This document shows, in pieces, positions 1-8,339 of a DNA stretch of 47,057 nt. A program made the translations under genes and the position numbers. The stretch is from contig NZ_JABFMP010000017.1 of the NCBI RefSeq assembly GCF_013359595.1, positions 87,599 through 134,655 of the forward strand, in the 5' to 3' direction. The DNA comes from Pseudomonas sp. C1C7. Its GTDB lineage: Bacteria > Pseudomonadota > Gammaproteobacteria > Pseudomonadales > Pseudomonadaceae. Positions within the stretch are counted from its first letter, which is position 1; every line of letters begins with the position of its first letter. The notes beneath the pieces are model-generated. The model was not told where the DNA came from. It saw only the letters and a program-made list of their open reading frames with translations, and searched no databases.

Positions 1-35
1 ACGGCTCCGCGACCTTTGAAATGAAGTACCTCTAA
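1..35 (+). CDS. DUF1120 family protein, 3' end only
   Basis: Only the last ten codons and the TAA stop are in the window. They read GSATFEMKYL, almost identical to the C-termini of the next three genes (GSTTFEVKYL, GSATLEMKYL, GSATLDVVYL). This is therefore the tail of another member of the same tandem family. The start and the rest of the gene lie outside the window, so nothing more can be said. Confidence 0.7.
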   Translation, partial: GSATFEMKYL

Positions 36-48
36 CGCCCTCGCCGCT

Positions 49-75
49 GAGCTGCTCGCCGCGCGCGGGCAGCTC
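49..75 (+). terminator. GC-rich hairpin between DUF1120 genes
   Basis: GAGCTGC (49-55) pairs with GCAGCTC (69-75) around a GC-rich loop. An A-run (85-91) rather than a T-run follows. It could slow or partly end transcription, or protect the 3' end of the upstream message, between tandem paralogues. Confidence 0.3.
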
Positions 76-115
76 TGCTGCGATTAAAAAAACTTCTTGA
101 AAATCGAGTATCAAA

Positions 116-742
116 ATGAAAAACCATTTCGCAGCTTTTACCGCCGTCGTACTGATCGGCCTGGCCCCCCATGTACTCGCGGCTTCGAGCACCGACCTGA
201 CGGTCACCGGCACCATTACGCCCGTCGCCTGCATGCCCACCCTGCCCAACGGTGGCGTGGTTGACTTTGGAAAGATTGCGGCCAGGGATCTGAATCTCAC
301 CTCAGACACCATTCTGGAGCCGAAGACACTGAACCTCGAAGTGAATTGCCCTGCCACGGCGCTGCTCGCGGCTCAATTGTTCGACAACCGCAAAGGCACG
401 GCGTCTTTGATCGCACCCTGGGCTTTCGGCCTCGGTCTGATCAACGGCACGCAGAAGCTGGGGCATTACACGATGTTCACAGAACGCGCGGAAGCTGACG
501 GCATGCCAGGGCAGGCCATTGTCTCACTGGACCAAGGGGCAAGCTGGAGCACCAATATCATTCTGCGCAGTGACCACTACCTGGCGGTGGCCGCCAGCGA
601 TGACTGGAGCAAGCCGGTTGCGGTGCAGAACATGAAAATTCAGCTGAATCTGACCGCCGCCATCGCTCGCGCCGACGGTCTTGACCTCAGCAACGAAGTC
701 AGCCTCGATGGCTCGACCACTTTCGAGGTCAAGTACCTTTAA
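116..742 (+). CDS. DUF1120 domain-containing pilin-like secreted protein
   Basis: A 208-residue exported protein. Residues 1-22 form a Sec signal peptide ending HVLA before ASSTDL. The mature part begins with a short β-rich segment (LTVTGTITPVAC) resembling the start of chaperone-usher pilins. Cys39 and Cys78 are conserved in all three complete paralogues here and are probably a disulfide pair. The C-terminus FEVKYL, with a penultimate aromatic residue, also resembles pilins, where the last strand is recognised by the chaperone. DUF1120 has no proven biochemical role; a fimbrial subunit or surface protein is inferred. No usher or chaperone is visible inside the window, so one may lie upstream. 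The Shine-Dalgarno sequence is weak. The start is chosen because it opens the signal peptide. Confidence 0.8.
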   Translation: MKNHFAAFTAVVLIGLAPHVLAASSTDLTVTGTITPVACMPTLPNGGVVDFGKIAARDLNLTSDTILEPKTLNLEVNCPATALLAAQLFDNRKGTASLIAPWAFGLGLINGTQKLGHYTMFTERAEADGMPGQAIVSLDQGASWSTNIILRSDHYLAVAASDDWSKPVAVQNMKIQLNLTAAIARADGLDLSNEVSLDGSTTFEVKYL

Positions 743-820
743 CCCGCTGCTCCTCTATCACCCCTATGAGTGGCTCAGGCGCCGGCTGAAAAATGTTTCT
801 CAAAAATTGAGCATGAACAA

Positions 821-1444
821 ATGAAATATTACTTCGCAGCATTTACCTATGCCGCAATGATCAGTGCGGCACCTATTACACAGGCAGCATCGAGCACCGA
901 CCTGTCTGTCACCGGCAGCATTACGCCCAGTGCATGCACACCGAACCTGTCGGATGGTGGTATCGCCGACTACGGAAAAATTTTGGCCAGAGATCTGAAT
1001 CAGAACGGCTATACCGCACTGCAACAACGTGAGTTGACTCTGTCAGTCCAGTGCGAAGGGGCTACCCGGGTCGCACTGTTGAGTGTCGACAATCGTGCCG
1101 ACTCGAACGATTCAAATGCCACTTTCGGCCTGGGAAAAATCAATGGCACCCAGAACATCGGAATGTACAGTTTGAATATGCACACGGCGCTTGCCGACGG
1201 TGCAGTGGTACGGACGGTCAAGTCCCCTGACGGTGAAACCGGCTGGCACTACCACATGATCTGGGAGCCGGGAGAGTACGTGTCGGTGGCAGCCCAAGGG
1301 GATACCGGGAATCAGCCGATCAGTGTTCAAGACCTGACCTTTGTTCTGAGACTTCTGACGTGGATCAAGCCAGCCCGTGAGTTGGACCTTAGTCAGCAGG
1401 TATACCTCGACGGCTCTGCCACCCTTGAAATGAAGTACCTGTAA
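821..1444 (+). CDS. DUF1120 domain-containing pilin-like secreted protein (second copy)
   Basis: A 207-residue paralogue of the preceding gene, with the same architecture: signal peptide 1-22 (MKYYFAAF...ITQA), Cys39 and Cys78 at identical positions, and the same C-terminal DGSATLEMKYL pattern. The frame is open to 770, but ATG 821 is preferred because it aligns exactly with MKNHFAAF of the first copy. Even the 30-40 bases upstream of both starts look alike, so the duplication included the leader. The function is unknown; a role as structural surface or fimbrial subunit is inferred. Confidence 0.78.
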   Translation: MKYYFAAFTYAAMISAAPITQAASSTDLSVTGSITPSACTPNLSDGGIADYGKILARDLNQNGYTALQQRELTLSVQCEGATRVALLSVDNRADSNDSNATFGLGKINGTQNIGMYSLNMHTALADGAVVRTVKSPDGETGWHYHMIWEPGEYVSVAAQGDTGNQPISVQDLTFVLRLLTWIKPARELDLSQQVYLDGSATLEMKYL

Positions 1445-1448
1445 CGCC

Positions 1449-1481
1449 GTCTTTGCCCGGAATCGGATGCCGGGCAAAGAC
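1449..1481 (+). terminator. 12-bp perfect stem-loop between DUF1120 genes
   Basis: GTCTTTGCCCGG (1449-1460) and CCGGGCAAAGAC (1470-1481) pair perfectly around a 9-base loop. No T-run follows on the plus strand. It is more likely an attenuator or an mRNA-stabilising end than a full Rho-independent terminator, and could make expression of the third copy differ from the first two. Confidence 0.5.
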
Positions 1482-1526
1482 CGATCTCGGCACCCGACCA
1501 TACAAACTCAAGAAAAGGATCTCACG

Positions 1527-2177
1527 ATGCACAGTCGATCCCCATGGCTTGCGACAACCTTCCTCATGGGCATCACGCCCATGGTTCACGCGGCGTCCGC
1601 CGTGGACCTGACGGTCAATGGCCTCATCACCCCCGCCGCCTGCACCCCAAGCCTGTCCAACCATGGCCTTGTCGACTACGGCAAGATCTCCCGGCAGGAC
1701 CTGAGTGTCGACAAGCGCACACAACTGCGCGACCAGATGCTCGACTTCAGCATCCAATGCAGCGCGCCTGCGCGTTTCGCCCTGACGATGCGCGACAATC
1801 GCGAAGGCTCGGCCATCGTCAACAGCGAGATTTACTACGGCCTGAATTACGACAACGGCAGCAACAAGATCGGCCTGTATTCGCTGAATTTCGATCCGCT
1901 CGCCACGGTGGTGGATGGCTGGTCGCAGGTGTTTCGAACCGACTCCACCACTGGCGGCCTGGCCTGGAGCTCATCCAATAGCCGATCCATTCCCATTGGC
2001 GCCCGCAGCTACCTGGGCTTTACCGACGTAGCCGGCAGCAGCGCGGGCCCGATTGCCCTCCAGCAGCTGACGAGCCGGGTGACGGTCGAGACGGTCATAG
2101 CGCCGACTGCCGAACTGGACCTGAGCGTCGATGTGCTGCTCGACGGCTCGGCGACGCTGGACGTGGTGTACTTGTGA
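1527..2177 (+). CDS. DUF1120 domain-containing pilin-like secreted protein (third copy)
   Basis: A 216-residue member of the same family. ATG 1527 has a good Shine-Dalgarno sequence (AAAGGA at 1513-1518) and opens a signal peptide ending MVHA before ASAVDL. Cys39 and Cys78 are again conserved. The C-terminus reads DGSATLDVVYL. It has diverged more from the other two copies, especially in the middle third. The stop codon TGA (2175-2177) directly abuts the stop codon of the convergent MFS gene. The function is inferred only: exported, probably extracellular, pilin-like. Confidence 0.78.
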   Translation: MHSRSPWLATTFLMGITPMVHAASAVDLTVNGLITPAACTPSLSNHGLVDYGKISRQDLSVDKRTQLRDQMLDFSIQCSAPARFALTMRDNREGSAIVNSEIYYGLNYDNGSNKIGLYSLNFDPLATVVDGWSQVFRTDSTTGGLAWSSSNSRSIPIGARSYLGFTDVAGSSAGPIALQQLTSRVTVETVIAPTAELDLSVDVLLDGSATLDVVYL

Positions 2178-3485
2178 TCAAACCTTTTCGCTGACCACCT
2201 GCACATACAGCGAGCGTCCGGCACCGAGTCCTGCAACGATTGCCCCGACGCCGAGCACACCGAAGATCCAGCCCACGGCGTTCCAGCCACCGGTCCAGTC
2301 GTGCACGATGCCGACCGCGAACGGCCCCATGGACGCCAGGGTGTAGCCGAAGCCCTGGGCCATGCTCGACAGGTTGGCCGCCACATGGGAATCGCGCGAA
2401 CGCAGCACGATCAGGGTCAACGCCAGGCTGAATGTGCCGCCCTGCCCCAGGCCAAGCAGGATCGCCCAGCCCCACAGACCTTCGATCGGTGCGTACAGGC
2501 AACCGAACAGGCCGCCGAGGGTCATCACCATGACGATCACGATCGCCGGGCGCTGATCCTTGCCCCGGGTCGCCAGCCACGGGGCGGCCAGAGAGCTGAG
2601 CAACTGCACGATGACCGAACCCGACAGCACCAGCCCGGCCTGGGTCGGGGTCAGGCCGCGACCGATCAGGATCGACGGCAACCAGCCAAACACGATGTAC
2701 GCCAGGGACGATTGCAGGCCCATGTACAGGGTCACTTGCCAGGCCAATGGATCACGCAGCAGACCGCGAACCTTGTAGGCCACGTTGTGCGTGCCGTGTT
2801 TCTGGCCGACCTGCGGCAGCCAGAACAGCGCCGCGACCAGCGCCGGGATTACCCAGAACCCCAGGCCCAGCGCCCAGCTTTTGTCGAAATGCTCACTCAG
2901 CGGCACGGTCGCCCCCGCCGCCATCGCCGCGCCCAGGCACAGGGCCATGGTGTAGACACCGGTCATGGTCCCGGCCTGTTTCGGGAAGTCGCGCTTGACG
3001 ATGCCCGGCAGCAATACGCCAATCACACCGATGCTGGCACCGGCCAGAACGCTACCGGCGAACAGGCCGATCGAACCGAAAGAACTGCGCAGGATGATGC
3101 CGCAGGCCAACGTCAGGAGAATGCCCAGCACCACGCGCTCGGCACCGAAACGTCGCGCCAGCACCGGCGCCAGTGGCGCGAACAGACCAAGGCAGAGCAC
3201 CGGCAGGGTCGTCAGCAAACCGGCCTGGGATGCCGACAAACCGAGGGCTTTGGACACTTCGCTGAGCATCGGCGCCATGCTCGACAGCGCCGGTCGCAGG
3301 TTCAGCGCCACCAGAATCAATCCCAGCAACAACAGCCATGGCCGCCGCAGTACCGGATGGCTCTGCTGGACCTGCTCGTCGTCGGCCTCGGCATCGATCA
3401 GCAGCTCTTCGAGCTCCGTCTTGCGTTTGGCTTCGGTGATCTGGCTGTTGCTGCTGGACATGGCGTTCTCGGTTTCAAGGTTCAT
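2178..3485 (-). CDS. MFS transporter, CynX/NimT type
   Basis: A 435-residue inner-membrane transporter. After a 45-residue acidic cytoplasmic N-terminus come about twelve hydrophobic helices, starting at PWLLLLGLILVALNLRPALSS. The NLRPALSSMAP segment is typical of the CynX/NimT (cyanate, nitroimidazole) branch of the Major Facilitator Superfamily. The substrate cannot be read from sequence. The start overlaps the 3' end of the upstream GntR-type regulator by 11 bases, so the two are translationally coupled and the regulator probably controls this transporter. A second ATG nine codons in (3461) is an alternative start. Confidence 0.85.
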   Translation of the reverse strand: MNLETENAMSSSNSQITEAKRKTELEELLIDAEADDEQVQQSHPVLRRPWLLLLGLILVALNLRPALSSMAPMLSEVSKALGLSASQAGLLTTLPVLCLGLFAPLAPVLARRFGAERVVLGILLTLACGIILRSSFGSIGLFAGSVLAGASIGVIGVLLPGIVKRDFPKQAGTMTGVYTMALCLGAAMAAGATVPLSEHFDKSWALGLGFWVIPALVAALFWLPQVGQKHGTHNVAYKVRGLLRDPLAWQVTLYMGLQSSLAYIVFGWLPSILIGRGLTPTQAGLVLSGSVIVQLLSSLAAPWLATRGKDQRPAIVIVMVMTLGGLFGCLYAPIEGLWGWAILLGLGQGGTFSLALTLIVLRSRDSHVAANLSSMAQGFGYTLASMGPFAVGIVHDWTGGWNAVGWIFGVLGVGAIVAGLGAGRSLYVQVVSEKV

Positions 3486-4134
3486 TGATCAACTGCCTCG
3501 ACAAGGCTTTGGCCCGTTCCGGGTCGCGTTGCTCGACGGCATCGAGCAGTTCGATATGCAGGTCGAACACTGCCTGACGCCGCGGGGTGACATTCAGGCA
3601 GTGACGCAATTGCTCGCCGACGACGCTGGAGAAGTAGCGATACAGCTCGCTGAGGGTGGGGTTGTGCGCGGCGTCGACAAGACGCCGGTGGAACACCAGA
3701 TCGCAGGCGATGTAGGTGTCGAGATCGCCGTGGTAGTGACTGCCGCTGACACCCAGCGCTTCACGCAAGGCCACCAGGTCTTCCTCGGTCCGGCGCAACG
3801 CCGCCAGGCCAATCGCCTCGACCTCGAGGATGTGCCGGGTCTCCCGCGCATGCTCCAGCGAGCACTGCGACAACACCTTCAGGGTGTCCAGCGGATCGAC
3901 CAGCCCCCGCAGATAACTGCCGTCGCCCTGGCGGATCTCGATCAACCCGGAAAACGCCAGAACGCGCATGGCTTCACGCACGGTGTTACGGCTGATGCCC
4001 AGTTCGGCTGACAACTCGGGTTCGGTGGGCAAGCGCTGGCCGACCACCCAAACGCCCTGATTGATGCGCTGACGCAACTGATCCAGGGCCTGGTCAACCA
4101 AGGATCGTTTTACTAGTGGAGAAATGTCTGACAT
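3475..4134 (-). CDS. GntR family transcriptional regulator, FadR/FCD subfamily
   Basis: A 219-residue DNA-binding regulator. The N-terminal winged helix-turn-helix (about residues 10-75) contains the GntR signature RLPTEPELSAELGISRNTVREAMRVL. The C-terminal all-helical FCD ligand domain has the spaced Asp/His residues (YIACDLVFHRRLVDAAHN) that bind metal and organic acids in this subfamily. ATG 4134 is preferred; an upstream in-frame TTG would put the start inside the predicted operator. The gene forms an operon with the MFS transporter, and the ligand is likely the transported compound or a product of it. Confidence 0.88.
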   Translation of the reverse strand: MSDISPLVKRSLVDQALDQLRQRINQGVWVVGQRLPTEPELSAELGISRNTVREAMRVLAFSGLIEIRQGDGSYLRGLVDPLDTLKVLSQCSLEHARETRHILEVEAIGLAALRRTEEDLVALREALGVSGSHYHGDLDTYIACDLVFHRRLVDAAHNPTLSELYRYFSSVVGEQLRHCLNVTPRRQAVFDLHIELLDAVEQRDPERAKALSRQLINEP

Positions 4135-4149
4135 GGAATTCGCCCTTTC

Positions 4150-4164
4150 ATCCAATCATAGGAT
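4150..4164. promoter_or_regulatory. Candidate GntR/FCD operator
   Basis: On the minus strand the sequence reads ATCCTATGATTGGAT, a 15-bp near-perfect palindrome with one mismatched pair. It ends 16 bases upstream of the regulator's start codon. The form ATCC-T-AT-N-AT-N-GGAT resembles short palindromes bound by FadR-subfamily proteins and suggests autoregulation. This is an inference from symmetry and position. Confidence 0.45.
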
Positions 4165-4253
4165 GAATTTTCCTACAGGGTAATCAGCTACGAGTAGGAC
4201 GGCAACTGCCTACGGTCAGAGGGAGGGAAAAGAGCGGGATTTTCGATTAGTCA

Positions 4254-4276
4254 AAATTACCCTTTAAGGGTAATTT
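4254..4276. promoter_or_regulatory. Candidate MqsA operator, perfect 11-bp inverted repeat
   Basis: AAATTACCCTT and AAGGGTAATTT are perfect inverted repeats around a single T, 22 bases before the mqsR start. In E. coli, MqsA binds AACCT-N-AGGTT palindromes in its own promoter; ACCCTTTAAGGGT here has the same layout. This is the expected site for autorepression of mqsRA. Confidence 0.6.
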
Positions 4277-4298
4277 CAGGGACAGGGTTTGGTTTCTT

Positions 4299-4610
4299 AT
4301 GGAAAAGAAAACACCTCATTACAACCTCGCGTTGATAAAGGCGGATGTGCGGCGTTTGGGGGCAAAAGCGTTTACCAGGACGGCGAGGGAAAACGCCAGG
4401 GATCTCGGTTTCAGCATCACGGAAATGCAGGAAGCTGTCTTCGAACTGGAACGCGACATGTTGTACAAATCGATGACCACCTATGACGATCACAGAGTCT
4501 GGCAGGACGTCTATCACACTCATTCGTGCGGTTTGGAGATCTACATCAAGGTGACCTGCTGCACAAACGGTGAACCTCCGGTGATCTCTTTCAAGGAGAG
4601 AAAATCATGA
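4299..4610 (+). CDS. mqsR: MqsR type II toxin (mRNA interferase)
   Basis: A 103-residue protein (E. coli MqsR has 98) with the RelE-fold family pattern. It keeps the opening MEKKTPHYNL, the core LERDMLYKSMTTYDDHRVWQ, which matches E. coli YKSMTTYSDHTIWQDVY, and the closing ISFKER. Known MqsR proteins cleave mRNA at GCU in growth arrest, persistence and biofilm states. The stop overlaps the antitoxin start (ATGA), with the toxin first, as usual for mqsRA and opposite to most type II pairs. The module lies in lower-GC sequence than its neighbours, which suggests acquisition, though no mobility gene is seen. Confidence 0.9.
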   Translation: MEKKTPHYNLALIKADVRRLGAKAFTRTARENARDLGFSITEMQEAVFELERDMLYKSMTTYDDHRVWQDVYHTHSCGLEIYIKVTCCTNGEPPVISFKERKS

Positions 4611-5089
4611 AAACAAAGCAATGCCTCAGTTGTGGCAGACGTGACGGAATGACGCATTTCGAAGGTCGTGGTGAAACCATGATCGTCAAAGGCATGGAGC
4701 GTCGGCTGGATGACTTGTCTGGCTGGGAATGCCAAGCCTGCGGGGAAGTCATACACGATCCGGATTCCGCAGAGCGATATTCAGACGCATGTGATGAATT
4801 GGTCCTTGCCGCCAGACGGATGATCGGCAACGAAATGAAGCAGATCCGTCGCAAGCTGAATTTGTCGCAAAGGGAAGCCGTACTTCTGCTCTCCGGAGGC
4901 GGGCACAACGCTTTTTCCCGTTACGAACGCGGCGAGGTGCTAGCGCCGAAGACGTTGGTATTGCTGATGCGCCTGCTCGATCGGTATCCGCACTTACTGG
5001 TCGATGCGAAATCCCTGGCTGAAGGTGCGGATTTGCGGGGTTCGAAAAGCATCGTGCACAAAGAGCACGAAACCCTCACCACATCCTGA
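4607..5089 (+). CDS. mqsA: MqsA antitoxin, zinc-binding HTH regulator
   Basis: A 160-residue antitoxin. The N-terminal half has two CxxC knuckles (Cys6/Cys9 and Cys42/Cys45) that bind zinc and, in the family, sequester the toxin. The C-terminal half (about 75-130) is an Xre-type helix-turn-helix with NAFSRYERGEV; the Asn and Arg of this stretch contact DNA in E. coli MqsA. The protein carries about 30 extra C-terminal residues compared with E. coli MqsA (131). The gene overlaps mqsR by four bases. It should neutralise MqsR and repress the operon through the inverted repeat upstream. Confidence 0.9.
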   Translation: MKTKQCLSCGRRDGMTHFEGRGETMIVKGMERRLDDLSGWECQACGEVIHDPDSAERYSDACDELVLAARRMIGNEMKQIRRKLNLSQREAVLLLSGGGHNAFSRYERGEVLAPKTLVLLMRLLDRYPHLLVDAKSLAEGADLRGSKSIVHKEHETLTTS

Positions 5090-5132
5090 CGCTATCCCTA
5101 CACGTTTGCATGCGACGGTAAATCGCGCCCAA

Positions 5133-5163
5133 AAATAAACCCGGACCAGGTCCGGGTTTATTT
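5133..5163. terminator. Bidirectional terminator between mqsA and aapP
   Basis: AAATAAACCCGGACC (5133-5147) and its exact complement (5149-5163) form a 15-bp stem. The GC core is flanked by A-tracts and T-tracts on both strands, so it can end transcription from mqsRA and from the convergent aap operon. Confidence 0.85.
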
Positions 5164-5191
5164 CGTTACCAGTTTCGTTACCCAGTGCCGA

Positions 5192-5956
5192 TCAATGCAG
5201 GATCTGGCTCAGGAACAACTTGGTGCGATCGTTCTGCGGGTTGTCGAAGAAGTCGTTCGGCGCGGCCTGTTCGACGATTTCGCCCTTGTCCATGAAGATC
5301 ACGCGGTTGGCCACGGTGCGGGCGAAGCCCATTTCGTGGGTCACGCAGAGCATGGTCATGCCGTCTTCGGCCAGGCCGATCATGGTGTCCAGCACCTCTT
5401 TCACCATCTCAGGGTCGAGTGCCGACGTCGGTTCGTCGAACAGCATGATTTTCGGTTTCATGCACAGCGCACGGGCAATCGCTACACGCTGCTGCTGACC
5501 GCCGGACAGTTGCCCCGGGTACTTGTGCGCCTGCTCCGGAATGCGTACGCGTTCCAGGTAATGCATGGCGATTTCTTCGGCCTTGCGCTTGGGCATCTTG
5601 CGCACCCACATCGGCGCCAGGGTGCAGTTCTGCAGAATGGTCAGGTGCGGGAACAGGTTGAAGTGCTGGAACACCATGCCGACTTCACGGCGGATCGCTT
5701 CGATCTGCTTGAGGTCGTTGGTCAGCTCCACGCCATCGACCACGATGCGGCCCTGCTGGTGCTCTTCCAGACGGTTGAGGCAGCGGATGGTGGTGGACTT
5801 GCCCGAACCCGACGGACCGCACAGCACGATACGCTCGCCCTGCTTGACGTTCAGGTTGATGTCTTTCAACACGTGGAACTGGCCGTACCACTTGTTCACG
5901 CCCTGCATCTGAATAATGCCTTCAGGGCCCACAGGCTTCTTGATTGCTTCGCTCAT
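5192..5956 (-). CDS. aapP: General L-amino acid ABC transporter ATP-binding protein
   Basis: A 254-residue ATPase subunit of a polar amino-acid importer. Walker A is GPSGSGKST (47-55), the Q-loop is Gln97, the signature is LSGGQ (150-154), and Walker B is IMLFDEPT with Asp174-Glu175; the switch histidine sits in [12 protein letters not shown] 5956 is chosen because AGGAAG lies just upstream and the extension beyond it is not conserved-looking. It is the last gene of aapJQMP, energising the AapQ/AapM permease pair on the cytoplasmic face. Confidence 0.93.
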   Translation of the reverse strand: MSEAIKKPVGPEGIIQMQGVNKWYGQFHVLKDINLNVKQGERIVLCGPSGSGKSTTIRCLNRLEEHQQGRIVVDGVELTNDLKQIEAIRREVGMVFQHFNLFPHLTILQNCTLAPMWVRKMPKRKAEEIAMHYLERVRIPEQAHKYPGQLSGGQQQRVAIARALCMKPKIMLFDEPTSALDPEMVKEVLDTMIGLAEDGMTMLCVTHEMGFARTVANRVIFMDKGEIVEQAAPNDFFDNPQNDRTKLFLSQILH

Positions 5957-5984
5957 CGGAAAACTTCCTAAATTAGGTAGCGAC

Positions 5985-7082
5985 TTAGCGCTTGTGGCCT
6001 GTGTCGAGCTTGCGTTCCAGATGCATGGAATAGCGCGACATGCCAAAACAGAAAATCCAGAACACCAGGGCGGCGAACACGTAGCCTTCGGTGGCCATGC
6101 CCAGCCATTTCGGGTCGGCGGCGGCTTGCTTGACGCTGTTGAGCAGGTCGAACAGGCCGATGATGATCACCAGGCTCGTGTCCTTGAACAGCGCGATGAA
6201 GGTGTTGACGATGCCCGGGATCACCAGCTTCAGGGCTTGCGGCAGGATCACCAGGCCCATGCTGCGCCAGTAACCCAGGCCCATCGCCGCGGCCGCTTCG
6301 TACTGCCCTTTCGGAATCGCCTGCAGACCGCCGCGCACCACCTCGGCCACGTAGGCCGACTGGAACATGATCACGCCGATCAGTGCCCGCAGCAGCTTGT
6401 CGAAGTTCATGCCTTCAGGCAGGAACAGCGGCAGCATCACCGAGGACATGAACAGCACCGTGATCAACGGCACGCCGCGCCAGAATTCGATGAAGGTCAC
6501 GCAGACCACACGAATCGCCGGCATGTTCGAACGACGGCCCAGCGCCAGGACGATCCCCAGCGGCAACGCACCGGCAATACCGACGGTGGCGATCACCAGG
6601 GTCAGCATCAGGCCGCCCCACTGGCTGGTCGCCACTTGCGGCAGGCCGAAGACGCCGCCATGCAACAGGCACCAGGCGATGATCGGGTACAGCACCAGGA
6701 AGCACAGGCCGTACACCGCTTTGCGCGGGAAGCGCGAGATGAACAGCGGTGCCGCACCGAGGACCGCCAGCCACACGGTCAGGTCCACGCGCCAGCGCAG
6801 TTCCGGCGGGTAGTAGCCGTACATGAACTGGCCGAAACGCTGCTGGATGAACACCCAGCAGGCGCCTTCCTTGGTGCAGTCGGCGCGGGTGGTGCCGACC
6901 CAGTTGGCGTCGAGGATCGCCCACTGGATGATCGGCGGAACCACCAGGTAGATCAGGTAGAACGCGAACAGGGTCAGCAGGGTGTTGAGCCAGCTGGAGA
7001 ACATGTTCGCGCGGATCCACGCCACCACACCGATGCTACTGCTCGGTGGCGGCATGTCAGGTTTGAAAGTATGAGTGCTCAT
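5985..7082 (-). CDS. aapM: General L-amino acid ABC transporter permease AapM
   Basis: A 365-residue inner-membrane permease. It has an N-terminal helix (about 35-60), a large periplasmic loop with cysteines ([10 protein letters not shown]) and a C-terminal HisM-type permease domain. The EAA loop that docks the ATPase reads [22 protein letters not shown]. The start has AAGGAAAAG upstream. It lies 10 bases after aapQ and 28 before aapP, so the genes are co-transcribed. AapQ and AapM form the heterodimeric channel of a broad-range L-amino-acid importer. Confidence 0.92.
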   Translation of the reverse strand: MSTHTFKPDMPPPSSSIGVVAWIRANMFSSWLNTLLTLFAFYLIYLVVPPIIQWAILDANWVGTTRADCTKEGACWVFIQQRFGQFMYGYYPPELRWRVDLTVWLAVLGAAPLFISRFPRKAVYGLCFLVLYPIIAWCLLHGGVFGLPQVATSQWGGLMLTLVIATVGIAGALPLGIVLALGRRSNMPAIRVVCVTFIEFWRGVPLITVLFMSSVMLPLFLPEGMNFDKLLRALIGVIMFQSAYVAEVVRGGLQAIPKGQYEAAAAMGLGYWRSMGLVILPQALKLVIPGIVNTFIALFKDTSLVIIIGLFDLLNSVKQAAADPKWLGMATEGYVFAALVFWIFCFGMSRYSMHLERKLDTGHKR

Positions 7083-7092
7083 GCGCTTTTCC

Positions 7093-8274
7093 TTACCGCT
7101 CGATCAGCGCAATGCGCTTGTTGTACCAGTTCATCAGCAGGGAAATGCTGATACTGATTGCCAGGTACACGCTCATGGTGATCGCAATCACCTCGATCGC
7201 CTGCCCGGTCTGGTTCAGCACGGTACCGGCGAACAGCGACACCATTTCCGGATAACCGATACCGGCGGCCAGGGAGGAGTTTTTCACCAGGTTCAGGTAC
7301 TGGCTGGTCAACGGCGGAATGATCACGCGCAGGGCTTGCGGGATGATCACCTTGCGCAGGGTCGGACCGTTGCGCAGGCCCAGGGAGTGCGCCGCTTCGG
7401 TCTGGCCGTGGCTGACGGACTTGATGCCCGAGCGCACGATCTCGGCGATGAATGCCGCGGTGTACACGGTCAGCGCCAGGGTCAGTGCCAGCAGTTCCGG
7501 GATCAGGACCCAGCCACCGACGAAGTTGAAGCCCTTGAGCACCGGCATTTCCCAATGCACGGGCGAGCCGAAGATCAGCGCGCACAACGCAGGGATCACC
7601 AGGAACATGGCCAGGCCGACCCAGAACTTGTGGAACGGCTCGCCGGTTTCCTCGAAACGCTTGTTGGCCCAGCGGCTCATCAGCACGATGGCGACGATGG
7701 CCACCACGATGCTGGCCACGAACGGCCAGAAACCGTCGGCCATCAGCGCGGCCGGCATGTTCAGGCCACGGGAGCTGACGAAGAAGGTGTCGCCGAAGTT
7801 GTGGCTGTTGCGCGGCCCCGGCATGGTCAGGAACACCGCGAAATACCAGAACAGGATCTGCAGCAGCGGCGGGATGTTACGGAAAACCTCCACATAGACG
7901 GTCGCCAGCTTGGCGATGATCCAGTTCTTCGAAAGACGGGCCACGCCGATGATGAAGCCCAGGATGGTCGCCAGAATCACGCCGATGAAGCTCACCAGCA
8001 AGGTGTTGAGCAGGCCGATGACGAACACCCGGGCATAGCTGTCCGCTTCGGTGTAGTCGATCAGGTGTTGAGCGATGCCGAAGCCGGCACTGCGCTCCAG
8101 AAAGTCGAAACCGGAGGTGATGCCCCGGTGCTGAAGGTTGGTCTGGGTGTTGTCGAACAGGTACCAGCCCATCGAGACCACCGCGACAATGGTGATGATC
8201 TGGAAGAGCCACGCACGCACTTTAGGATCGCTGAGACTGAGTCTCTGCTTTGGTGCGCCGATTGAATTTTGCAT
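7093..8274 (-). CDS. aapQ: General L-amino acid ABC transporter permease AapQ
   Basis: A 393-residue permease. It has an N-terminal transmembrane helix (about 20-40), a long periplasmic region and further helices. The C-terminal transport domain carries the ATPase-docking EAA loop EAAHSLGLRNGPTLRKVIIP. The domain order and length match AapQ/YhdX. It is separated from aapJ by a stem-loop that probably sets the ratio of binding protein to permease. Partner: AapM, encoded directly downstream. Confidence 0.92.
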   Translation of the reverse strand: MQNSIGAPKQRLSLSDPKVRAWLFQIITIVAVVSMGWYLFDNTQTNLQHRGITSGFDFLERSAGFGIAQHLIDYTEADSYARVFVIGLLNTLLVSFIGVILATILGFIIGVARLSKNWIIAKLATVYVEVFRNIPPLLQILFWYFAVFLTMPGPRNSHNFGDTFFVSSRGLNMPAALMADGFWPFVASIVVAIVAIVLMSRWANKRFEETGEPFHKFWVGLAMFLVIPALCALIFGSPVHWEMPVLKGFNFVGGWVLIPELLALTLALTVYTAAFIAEIVRSGIKSVSHGQTEAAHSLGLRNGPTLRKVIIPQALRVIIPPLTSQYLNLVKNSSLAAGIGYPEMVSLFAGTVLNQTGQAIEVIAITMSVYLAISISISLLMNWYNKRIALIER

Positions 8275-8305
8275 GAAGTGCCCCGGTAATAATGGAACAG
8301 AACAT

Positions 8306-8330
8306 CACCCGGCAGTTGGCCTGCCGGGTG
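8306..8330 (-). terminator. Stem-loop between aapJ and aapQ
   Basis: CACCCGGCAG and CTGCCGGGTG form a perfect 10-bp stem with a five-base loop. No U-tract follows on the minus strand. Such hairpins after binding-protein genes usually protect the 3' end and let through only part of the transcription, giving excess AapJ over the membrane subunits. Confidence 0.65.
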
Positions 8331-8339
8331 ATAGAACCA

